DNA from: Chloroflexota bacterium
GTDB taxonomy: Bacteria; Chloroflexota; Limnocylindria; QHBO01
Assembly: GCA_023250255.1 (NCBI GenBank)
Contig: JAHFBB010000032.1
Span: 1 to 7,688 of the forward strand
Length of the DNA: 7,688 nucleotides
Direction: 5' to 3'
Shown: piece after piece, positions 1 to 5,181 of the stretch
Numbering within the stretch: position 1 is the first letter of the stretch
Layout of the letters: each line of letters starts with the position of its first letter
Notes under the pieces: generated by a model
What the model saw: only the letters and a program-made list of their open reading frames with translations
Database searches by the model: none
Told to the model about the DNA's origin: nothing
Position numbers and translations under genes: made by a program

Positions 1-812
1 TTCTCGGTGCCAGCGACCTTGCCGCCGGGAAACAGGCCGATGAAATCGTCCTGGACCGGCTGGGAATGGTTCTGTCGGGTGAAGGTGGTGGTGGTCTTGC
101 CGGTGCCGGACAGTCCGATGATCAGCATCGTCCGCTCGCCGTCATCGGTCGGGACAACCTTGCAACCGGCGTGCATCGCCAGGCCGCCGGCGGCGTACAC
201 CTTGGCGTTCCACATCCGCAGTCCGCCCTTCTTCGACTCGCCGAAATAGTCCGAATTGAATACGCGGGTGACGCCGGATTCGAGGTCGACGGCGATCAGG
301 CGATCGTCCGGGTAACCGGGCATCGGCAGGTTGGGGGTGTAGATCATGACCAGTTCGGGCTCCCAGTCGGCCGCCGTGCCTTCCGCCGGGAAAAACAGCT
401 GCTGCTGCATGCCCGCGATATTTGCGTTTGCCGCCTCGATGTACAGGCGCGCCGCGGACCGATATTCGAGGTCATTGCCGATGAAGCCGTCCACCACGAC
501 CATGTCCTGCGCGGCGATGTACGCATCCTGGAGAGCGGCCGCTCGGGCTCCCTCAGCCCGGCTGATGACCTGGCTGGTGGTGATCTCGGGGTGGTCGGTG
601 ACGAGGTAGGTGGACGCCTTGGATCTGCTCACCACCCGGGTCTGGACGTTGTAGTTGCCGAAACTGGTGCGACGGGCCTGGGGCATCCGGGCGGTCAGGG
701 CCTGCAATTCGAAGGCTGAGGGGTTCGTGACGACGGATTTCGCGGCCGGCAGATGGGTGCCGCGCGGGCCACGGGGCGCGGTCGCGCTCGTGCCGCTGAC
801 AAGGGTGCTCAT
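1..812 (-). CDS. pckA: ATP-dependent phosphoenolpyruvate carboxykinase, N-terminal 270 residues (cut by window edge)
   Basis: The enzyme converts oxaloacetate and ATP to phosphoenolpyruvate, ADP and CO2 in the cytoplasm, the entry step of gluconeogenesis. The visible part runs from ATG at 812 to the window edge, about half of a typical 520-540 residue enzyme. Reading the minus strand gives YFGESKKGG (residues 189-197), whose lysines match the metal/substrate Lys of the family; LAMHAG with H214 at the second metal-ligand position; the P-loop GLSGTGKT (233-240); and the kinase-2 segment QDDFIGLFPGGK (254-265). These are diagnostic of the ATP-type enzyme. It is divergent: four threonines follow the P-loop lysine, and the first 45 or so residues look like a poorly conserved extension. 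The start is supported by GAGGA at 830-826, though its 13-base spacing is long; an in-frame TTG at 824 is less likely. It lies 90 bases downstream of the propeller lipoprotein on the same strand. Confidence 0.93.
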   Translation of the reverse strand, partial: MSTLVSGTSATAPRGPRGTHLPAAKSVVTNPSAFELQALTARMPQARRTSFGNYNVQTRVVSRSKASTYLVTDHPEITTSQVISRAEGARAAALQDAYIAAQDMVVVDGFIGNDLEYRSAARLYIEAANANIAGMQQQLFFPAEGTAADWEPELVMIYTPNLPMPGYPDDRLIAVDLESGVTRVFNSDYFGESKKGGLRMWNAKVYAAGGLAMHAGCKVVPTDDGERTMLIIGLSGTGKTTTTFTRQNHSQPVQDDFIGLFPGGKVAGTE

Positions 813-858
813 TGGCGGGTGCAAGTCCTCGGTGCGAGTCAGGCGGGCGCGACAGGGG

Positions 859-871
859 CCGGGGCGCCCGG
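859..871 (-). terminator. Small GC hairpin between the propeller gene and pckA
   Basis: CCGGG-GCG-CCCGG forms a 5-base-pair stem with a 3-base loop in the 90-base gap after the propeller lipoprotein stop. No T-run follows on the minus strand, so intrinsic termination is doubtful. In DNA this GC-rich such a hairpin may be chance. I see no convincing promoter in this gap, so read-through into pckA is possible. Confidence 0.2.
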
Positions 872-902
872 GGAGTTGTCGGGGCCATGGTACCAAGTGG
901 GG

Positions 903-1991
903 TCAGGGCAGGGGCAGAGTCAGCTCCCAGAGATCGGCCAGCGAGCCATCGTCGCTTACCCCACCGAAGATCAGGACTCGGTTGCGGGCTGGGTCAGCCA
1001 CCATGTCGGCTCCGGCGCGCGGCGGCAGGGCGCCAATTGGGGCTATGGCTCTGGCGGCGCCGTCTGTGTCGTCAAACCACCACGCATCGGCCAGGTAGGA
1101 ACCGTCCTCAGCCTGGCCAGCGATCACCACTGCGCCCAAACCCCAGCGCGTCGCGGCATACAGGTTGCGCGCCGGCGCGCGGATGCCGAGGTCGACCTCG
1201 GTCCAGGTGTTGGTCCCGGGTCGCGGGCCAACAGTCAATCGCCACGCGTCGCCAAGGGCGGTGACCCCGGTTGTTTGTCCAGCGTAGAGCATGAACGTCC
1301 CGTCATCGGTCCACCAACAGGCGTGCAGGCAACGGACGATCGGGGCGTCGCCGACAGTTGATTCATCGGTCCAGCTGGCCGTCTGGAAGTCAAAGGCCCT
1401 CGTATCCGAGAACCGCTGTCCTTCTTCGGTGAAGCCGTGGGAGATCCACAGGCGGCCGTCTGGACCGAGTGCGGCGCAGGATCCGTACCGTGGGACGGGG
1501 ATGGCGCCGTCGGCGGGCAGGTTGTGCCACCCCGACTCCGGCTCGTAGGCCCACAGGTCGTTATAGAAGGTGTCGCCCTTCTGGCCGGCGAAGATGATCA
1601 GCCCCTGGCCCGGCACCCAGGCAGCGTTGTGACCGAAGCGCGCCGGCGGGCCCCCGGCAGCGGCCACCTCCTGCCAGCTGTCCTCGGTCAGGTCATAGGT
1701 CCACAGGTCTCCGTACACCGTTCCTCCGTCGTGGCCACCGAAGAGGTAGGCCGTTGTGCCGCGCGCATCCAGGGTCCAGGTGTGGTCGGACCTGGCTGAC
1801 GGGCCGCCTGCCGAGTCCAATTCGTGCCAGGCCGATTCGACGTCCGACGGCGACCCCGCAGGAGTGACCGAGGGTCCGCCGTGAGCCGAGCTCGCTGACG
1901 ATGGCTCGGAGCTTGGGGAGGCGTCGGGAGCCGCGCAGCTCGTCAGCAGAACGACCGCGGCGAGCAGCCACCCGAGCGAGGGCCGAATCAC
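903..1991 (-). CDS. Kelch-repeat beta-propeller lipoprotein
   Basis: This is a predicted membrane-anchored extracytoplasmic protein of 362 residues. After a short Arg-containing n-region and a hydrophobic core, the lipobox LLTSC puts the lipidated Cys at residue 19. A Ser/Pro/Ala-rich linker (about 20-50) precedes a series of kelch motifs. Six can be read, at about 79-109, 130-158, 181-209, 233-266, 287-315 and 338-362, each with a hydrophobic strand plus a (F/Y)GG- or AGQ-like turn, then a D-(L/A)-W segment about ten residues later, usually ending in a Trp. This predicts a six- or seven-bladed propeller. Such domains bind proteins or sugars, and the galactose-oxidase fold is related, but I see no copper-site residues, so I assign no enzymatic role. 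The start is uncertain: GTG at 1991 fits the signal peptide and lies six bases after TACCGT. GTG at 2018 and ATG at 2057 are in frame; the last would give an unusually long n-region. Confidence 0.85.
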   Translation of the reverse strand: MIRPSLGWLLAAVVLLTSCAAPDASPSSEPSSASSAHGGPSVTPAGSPSDVESAWHELDSAGGPSARSDHTWTLDARGTTAYLFGGHDGGTVYGDLWTYDLTEDSWQEVAAAGGPPARFGHNAAWVPGQGLIIFAGQKGDTFYNDLWAYEPESGWHNLPADGAIPVPRYGSCAALGPDGRLWISHGFTEEGQRFSDTRAFDFQTASWTDESTVGDAPIVRCLHACWWTDDGTFMLYAGQTTGVTALGDAWRLTVGPRPGTNTWTEVDLGIRAPARNLYAATRWGLGAVVIAGQAEDGSYLADAWWFDDTDGAARAIAPIGALPPRAGADMVADPARNRVLIFGGVSDDGSLADLWELTLPLP

Positions 1992-1997
1992 CGCCGC

Positions 1998-2003
1998 ACG
2001 GTA
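1998..2003 (-). promoter_or_regulatory. -10-like TACCGT before the propeller lipoprotein (leaderless)
   Basis: TACCGT on the minus strand is followed by six bases (GCGGCG) and then GTG at 1991. That spacing would put the transcription start at or next to the start codon, giving a leaderless mRNA and explaining the absence of a Shine-Dalgarno sequence. No recognisable -35 box is seen. The same hexamer is the -10 of the promoter at 3891-3919. Confidence 0.4.
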
Positions 2004-2027
2004 ACAGAGGCTTCTCACCAGGACGAC

Positions 2028-2180
2028 GTGGAGGAGACCATCTCTGGCGAGGGCCATTCCTCGACCGAACTCGCCGAGGAGGGCCAGGCGTTGACCGCCG
2101 AACCGATGCTCACCCTGGACGGCAGCACGGGCGAATTGGACGGGCTTGACGAGGAGACCGATGGCGAGGCGCAGATCTGA
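2028..2180 (+). CDS. Possible small acidic peptide (50 residues)
   Basis: This is an open frame from GTG at 2028 to TGA at 2178-2180, divergent from the propeller lipoprotein. About a third of the residues are Asp or Glu, including the runs LAEEGQ, LDGLDEETDGE and a final AQI. Over half of the codons begin with G and most end in G or C, as in real coding DNA of this genome. A weak AGGA lies four bases before the GTG. There is no Cys, membrane segment or signal peptide, and I recognise no family. The frame stays open back to 1899 without another start codon, so it could also be the C-terminal remnant of a displaced gene. The antisense frame, in the same codon register, is open too, which weakens the coding argument. 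Confidence 0.3.
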   Translation: MEETISGEGHSSTELAEEGQALTAEPMLTLDGSTGELDGLDEETDGEAQI

Positions 2181-2229
2181 CTTCAGGCCTCGATAAGCGC
2201 CTTCTGTGGGCGATTCAAGGCATCCCGCT

Positions 2230-2235
2230 AGACTT
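2230..2235 (+). promoter_or_regulatory. -10-like TAGACT before the pirin gene (leaderless)
   Basis: TAGACT is separated from the ATG at 2241 by exactly five bases plus the hexamer end (TTCCTCC overlaps its last T), placing transcription initiation at or beside the start codon. The ATG has no Shine-Dalgarno sequence; the bases before it (TTCCTCC) are the opposite of one. No clear -35 box is visible. This supports ATG 2241 as the real start, at modest confidence. Confidence 0.4.
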
Positions 2236-2240
2236 CCTCC

Positions 2241-3194
2241 ATGCCCGCGGTGACTGCCGACCTGCTGACGCTAGCCCGGCTGTCGGTGGTGCCACGCTCC
2301 CGGGTGGCCAGGCGGGCGCTCAGGTTCGTGACCGCCATCACCACCCTCGAGGGTGAGGGTTTCCAGGTTCGCCGCCCGTTCCCGGGCATCGATCTCAAGT
2401 TGGTAGACCCATTCATCCTGCTCGACCACCTCGGGGCGGTGGAGTACGCGCCGGGCGAGGCGAAGGGTGCGCCGGACCACCCGCATCGCGGGTTTGAGAC
2501 GGTCACCTACATCATGGATGGGGCCATCCAGCACCGCGACAGCACCGGTGGCGGCGGGATGATCACCGACGGCGCCACCCAGTGGATGACCGCTGGCGCC
2601 GGGATCGTCCATTCGGAGATGCCGCCCGAATACCTCGTCCGCCAGGGCGGCCTGTTCCACGGGGTTCAGCTATGGGTCAACCTGCCGGCCAGCCTGAAGT
2701 GGAGTCCGCCGCGCTACCAGGACATCGTCCCCGAGAACGTTGCCCTGGTGACCAATACCGATGGCTCCGCTCTCGTCCGGATCATCGCCGGTGAACTGGA
2801 TGGTCACCGGGGGCCGGGAAGCACCCAGACGCCGATTGCCTACGCCCACGCCACCCTCCATCCGGAAGCGCGGCTCGAGGTCCCCTGGCGCGCTGATTTC
2901 AACGCCCTGGTCTACGTTCTCGCCGGTTCCGGCACCGTGGGAGCGCAGGACGCGCCAATCCACGAGGGCCAACTTGCCCTGCTTGGTGACGGCGACTACC
3001 TGCGGGTCGTAGCTGATCTGGTACCCGCGGGTGCCTCGCCGACCATGGAGGTCCTGCTCATTGGCGGCCAACCCATTCGAGAGCCGATCGCGCACTACGG
3101 TCCGTTCGTGATGAACACCCGCGAAGAGATCATGCAGGCGATGGCGGACTACCAGTCCGGCCGCATGGGCCACATCCCGCCCGTTCACGCCTGA
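2241..3194 (+). CDS. Pirin family bicupin protein
   Basis: This 317-residue protein belongs to the pirin family: two cupin barrels with one metal, usually Fe, in the N-terminal barrel. The signature DHPHRGFETVTY (79-90) gives metal ligands H80 and H82, and TAGAGIVHSEMP (117-128) gives H124 and E126. All four residues of the pirin iron site are therefore present. LQLWVNLP (143-150) and the C-terminal block YGPFVMNTREEI (286-297) also match pirins closely. Family members include redox-sensing transcription cofactors and quercetin dioxygenases; which applies here cannot be read from sequence. The first ~29 residues extend beyond the usual pirin N-terminus. An in-frame GTG at 2328 would give a standard-length protein beginning VTAITTLEG, but ATG 2241 has the -10-like hexamer upstream. 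The gene appears to be transcribed alone, with a hairpin just after its stop. Confidence 0.93.
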   Translation: MPAVTADLLTLARLSVVPRSRVARRALRFVTAITTLEGEGFQVRRPFPGIDLKLVDPFILLDHLGAVEYAPGEAKGAPDHPHRGFETVTYIMDGAIQHRDSTGGGGMITDGATQWMTAGAGIVHSEMPPEYLVRQGGLFHGVQLWVNLPASLKWSPPRYQDIVPENVALVTNTDGSALVRIIAGELDGHRGPGSTQTPIAYAHATLHPEARLEVPWRADFNALVYVLAGSGTVGAQDAPIHEGQLALLGDGDYLRVVADLVPAGASPTMEVLLIGGQPIREPIAHYGPFVMNTREEIMQAMADYQSGRMGHIPPVHA

Positions 3195-3200
3195 CGCGAC

Positions 3201-3221
3201 CGGCCCCTCGATTTCGGGCCG
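3201..3221 (+). terminator. Hairpin after the pirin gene
   Basis: CGGCCC (3201-3206) and GGGCCG (3216-3221) pair perfectly around a 9-base loop, starting seven bases after the stop codon. No T-run follows, so it is at best a weak or factor-assisted terminator, or a 3'-end protecting structure. The rest of the gap to 3335 is GC-rich and holds only the next gene's ribosome binding site. Confidence 0.35.
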
Positions 3222-3320
3222 AACGGCACTCCGGGCGCCACGGCGGCGCGGCGGACACTTCGGGCACGGGCCAGGCCGCGACACGACGGCGGGGGAGGCC
3301 CGTCATCCGAACAGCCGACT

Positions 3321-3325
3321 GGAGG
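3321..3325 (+). promoter_or_regulatory. Ribosome binding site of the cupredoxin lipoprotein
   Basis: A full GGAGG sits ten bases before ATG 3336 and fixes that start, in contrast to the neighbouring starts that lack a Shine-Dalgarno sequence. Confidence 0.75.
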
Positions 3326-3335
3326 CATCCGACTC

Positions 3336-3782
3336 ATGGCTCACACGTTCAGGAACGCCACCCTCGTCGTGGCCGCGCTCGCTGTCATCCTGCCGCTGGC
3401 AGCATGCAGCTCATCCACCACGGTGACGGCGACCCTGGGGGAGTGGTCAATTGTCCTCGACAAGGATTCGGTCCCGGCCGGCTCGGTGACCTTCGACGTA
3501 ACCAATGACGGGCCAAATGATCTCCACGAATTCGTCGTCGTGAAGACCGATCTGGCCCCCGGCGACCTGCCCGTCGACGAGACCGGCAAGGTCGACGAGG
3601 AAGGTGCCGGCCTGACATTCATCGGTGAGATCGAGGAGCTCGAGGTAGGGGACAGCGCCTCCGCGACCTTTGATCTGGACGCCGGCAACTACGCCCTCAT
3701 CTGCAACATCGTTGACACCGCTGATGGCGCAACCGAGGCGCACTACGTGCTCGGGATGCGGCTGGCCTTCACAGTCGAATAG
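3336..3782 (+). CDS. Cupredoxin-like (type 1 copper) lipoprotein
   Basis: This is a 148-residue predicted lipoprotein. The N-terminal hydrophobic stretch ends in the lipobox LAAC with Cys24, followed by a short Ser/Thr linker and one Greek-key beta domain. Candidate blue-copper ligands are H64 (in DLHEF), C123 (in ALICN), H136 and M141 (in HYVLGM), the His/Cys/His/Met set and order of plastocyanin-type sites. The usual CNxxGH spacing is enlarged: twelve residues, including Asp and Glu, separate C123 from H136. The HxxxGM ending and the final beta strand (RLAFTVE) are normal. Family knowledge points to electron transfer or copper binding at the outer face of the membrane; the partner is unknown, and no oxidase or heme gene is in the window. 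The gene stands alone, with its own GGAGG and a hairpin at its stop codon. Confidence 0.85.
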   Translation: MAHTFRNATLVVAALAVILPLAACSSSTTVTATLGEWSIVLDKDSVPAGSVTFDVTNDGPNDLHEFVVVKTDLAPGDLPVDETGKVDEEGAGLTFIGEIEELEVGDSASATFDLDAGNYALICNIVDTADGATEAHYVLGMRLAFTVE

Positions 3783-3804
3783 CCACCCCTGCTTTCGGGT
3801 GGCT
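3781..3804 (+). terminator. Hairpin terminator of the cupredoxin gene
   Basis: AGCCACCC (3781-3788) and GGGTGGCT (3797-3804) form a perfect 8-base-pair stem with an 8-base loop, beginning inside the stop codon. The U-tract is missing. The position directly at the end of the gene nevertheless makes a transcript-end role likely. Confidence 0.55.
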
Positions 3805-3855
3805 GGCGCTGGGCCGCCGGCCACCCGTTCTGCTGTTCCGCCGGCAGTAGAAGGA

Positions 3856-3873
3856 CGGTGCGGACCCGCACCG
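3856..3873. repeat. Inverted repeat upstream of the peptidase promoter
   Basis: CGGTGCG (3856-3862) and CGCACCG (3867-3873) are perfect inverted halves around GACC. The dyad ends 17 bases before the -35 box at 3891. It could be a second stem-loop at the end of the cupredoxin transcript or an operator for a regulator of the peptidase gene; the sequence does not decide between them. Confidence 0.45.
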
Positions 3874-3890
3874 CCATCGGTCAGGCGTCA

Positions 3891-3919
3891 TTGACGGGCC
3901 AATCGCTCCGGCGTACCGT
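3891..3919 (+). promoter_or_regulatory. Sigma-70-type promoter of the metallopeptidase gene
   Basis: The -35 TTGACG (3891-3896) matches five of six consensus bases, the spacer is exactly 17 bases (3897-3913) and the -10 is TACCGT (3914-3919). Initiation would fall near 3926, giving a leader of about 33 bases that contains the GAGGAG ribosome binding site at 3944-3949. This is the best promoter in the window. Confidence 0.6.
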
Positions 3920-3958
3920 GCCTGCCCGACCCAGAGCAGTATCGAGGAGCTCCCCAAG

Positions 3959-5002
3959 ATGCCCTTCCGTCCGACGCGCCGGATCCTGCTGGCGATTCTG
4001 TTCTCGGTTGTCGCGGCCACCGCGCCGATGGCCGTGAGCGCCAAGGCACCCGCGGCTGGCTGCCACACCGGATCGGGGATGGTGTTCTTCCCGAATCCCA
4101 TCGTCAGCAGCGGCGACGAGACACTCACCGATCGGAAGGACTCCGACTACGACCTCCTGAACGATGAGCGTGTGGACAAGCCGCTGACGGCATTGGACGG
4201 CTCGGGCTATCTGCGGGGCACCTGGGCGGTCGTGATCAACGAGGTCGGCGACCCGGCCTATTCGTCGACCTGCACCTATAACTTCACGCGTCACGACGAC
4301 GGCTTCGAACAGGTGATGGCCTACTACTGGGTCACCAAGTCGCAGGACTACCTGCATGCACTGGGCTTCGATGGTGGGGACTGGCCGCTGATCAATGGCG
4401 ACCAGCAGCGCATTCGGATCAATCAATGGGGCGTGGACAACTCGTACGCGACCGATCATCCGAAGGATGAGATGCGCTTCGGCAAGGGCGGGGTTGATGA
4501 CGCCGAGGACGCAGAGGTCATCCTCCATGAGCTCGGGCACCAGATCCACTTCAGCCAGTCGGCGAGTTTCTTCGACTCCAATGAGGGGGGCTCGATCAGC
4601 GAGGGCTTCGGCGACTACTGGGCGGCCGATGTCGTCGAGTGGGCGCTTGGCGGCCCCGGCGGGGTGACCTCAGCCTGCATCATGGATTGGGACGCGACCT
4701 CCTACACCTCGTCGATCCCGCATTGCCTGCGCACCCTGAATGCGGGATTGACGTATCCAGACGACCTCACTGATGAAGTCCATCACGACGGGAAGATCTG
4801 GTCTCAGGCGTTGTGGGATCTCCGCACGGCCATCGGGCCGACCCATGCCGACACAGCCATCCTGTGGGCCCAGTTCGGCTGGGGTGGTGCCAACGAGACC
4901 ATGACCGACCTGGCGACTCTGATCGTTGCTCAGGCCCAGTCCCGCTACGGCCAGGGTGCCGCAGCCTACGCAGCCTTTGCGGCGCGCGGCATCCTTTCCT
5001 AG
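3959..5002 (+). CDS. Secreted zinc metallopeptidase, HELGH type (fungalysin/thermolysin-like)
   Basis: This is a predicted exported 347-residue protease. A basic N-terminus (RPTRR) and hydrophobic core (9-27) form a signal peptide with likely cleavage near A28-A30. The zinc motif HELGH lies at 190-194 (H190, H194 ligands, E191 base). The third ligand is probably E215 in SISEGFGDYWA, 21 residues after H194, as in gluzincins. DEVHHDGKIWSQALWDLR (272-289) resembles the block after the active site in M36-type enzymes and may carry the transition-state His (H275 or H276). The segment FFPNPIVSSGDETLTD (43-58) also recalls M36/M4 proteins. There is no room for the long FTP/PepSY propeptide normal in those families. 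Four Cys (35, 105, 240, 256) could form two disulfides. GAGGAG lies nine bases before the ATG. It is expressed from its own promoter at 3891-3919. Assignment to metallopeptidase is firm; the exact MEROPS family is not. Confidence 0.85.
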   Translation: MPFRPTRRILLAILFSVVAATAPMAVSAKAPAAGCHTGSGMVFFPNPIVSSGDETLTDRKDSDYDLLNDERVDKPLTALDGSGYLRGTWAVVINEVGDPAYSSTCTYNFTRHDDGFEQVMAYYWVTKSQDYLHALGFDGGDWPLINGDQQRIRINQWGVDNSYATDHPKDEMRFGKGGVDDAEDAEVILHELGHQIHFSQSASFFDSNEGGSISEGFGDYWAADVVEWALGGPGGVTSACIMDWDATSYTSSIPHCLRTLNAGLTYPDDLTDEVHHDGKIWSQALWDLRTAIGPTHADTAILWAQFGWGGANETMTDLATLIVAQAQSRYGQGAAAYAAFAARGILS

Positions 5003-5035
5003 GCACGGTGTCGTCGAGGCGCGCGGGAGCGAAGG

Positions 5036-5111
5036 TGGAGCGGGAGACGGGATTCGAACCCGCGACATTCTGCTTGGGAAGCAGACACTCTGCCAACTGA
5101 GTTACTCCCGC
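5036..5111 (-). tRNA. tRNA-Gly (anticodon CCC)
   Basis: The minus strand folds as a complete tRNA. The acceptor GCGGGAG pairs with CTCCCGC; the D stem is ACTC/GAGT; the anticodon stem TCTGC/GCAGA encloses the loop TTCCCAA, giving anticodon CCC for GGG codons. The T stem and loop are GCGGG-TTCGAAT-CCCGT, and the discriminator is T. CCA is encoded at 5038-5036. It is convergent with the peptidase gene, 33 bases from its stop, and divergent from the AI-2E gene. No integrase or duplicated tRNA end is seen, so there is no sign of use as an insertion site here. Confidence 0.97.
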
Positions 5112-5125
5112 CCGGGAGCGCTCAA

Positions 5126-5131
5126 ATCTTA
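5126..5131 (-). promoter_or_regulatory. Candidate -10 of the tRNA-Gly gene
   Basis: TAAGAT on the minus strand lies 14 bases before the mature tRNA 5' end, which would give a short 5' leader for RNase P to remove. The -35 position (17 bases further up) reads CCAAGC, a poor match. Confidence 0.35.
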
Positions 5132-5169
5132 CCTTGGACCGGGGAGCAGCTTGGGGCGAGTCGCTGGGG

Positions 5170-5175
5170 CATAAT
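5170..5175 (+). promoter_or_regulatory. -10 CATAAT before the AI-2E gene (leaderless)
   Basis: CATAAT matches five of six bases of the -10 consensus and ends six bases before ATG 5182. Initiation would fall on or next to the start codon, and there is no Shine-Dalgarno sequence. It therefore supports ATG 5182 as a leaderless start over an in-frame TTG at 5134. No -35 match exists at the proper distance. Confidence 0.5.
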
Positions 5176-5181
5176 CGGGCG

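Noticed and set aside
66..719. Long plus-strand open frame (217 codons) at the left end
   Set aside because: It lies antisense to pckA, whose minus-strand frame has unmistakable P-loop and catalytic motifs. Long antisense frames are common in DNA this GC-rich.
753..1361. Plus-strand open frame of 202 codons
   Set aside because: It covers the propeller gene's 3' part and the pckA start; its product is Arg/Gly/Ala-rich with no domain pattern, a shadow of the kelch repeats.
1992..2057. ATG 2057 as start of the propeller lipoprotein
   Set aside because: It would put about 30 residues ahead of the hydrophobic core, too long for a lipoprotein signal, and the GAGGA touches the ATG. It is not fully excluded.
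3881..4549. Minus-strand open frame of 222 codons
   Set aside because: It is antisense to the peptidase promoter, signal peptide and HELGH region; the plus-strand reading has a promoter, ribosome binding site and conserved motifs.
5036..5111. tRNA gene as an integration site for a mobile element
   Set aside because: No integrase, no repeated tRNA 3' fragment and no shift in base composition are seen on either side.
5116..5123. Palindrome GAGCGCTC upstream of tRNA-Gly
   Set aside because: Eight-base palindromes occur often by chance in GC-rich DNA, and it overlaps the expected transcription start without further support as an operator.
5134..5181. TTG start that would extend the AI-2E protein by 16 residues
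   Set aside because: The extension would overlap the CATAAT -10 box; it adds no hydrophobic or conserved sequence, and ATG 5182 fits better.
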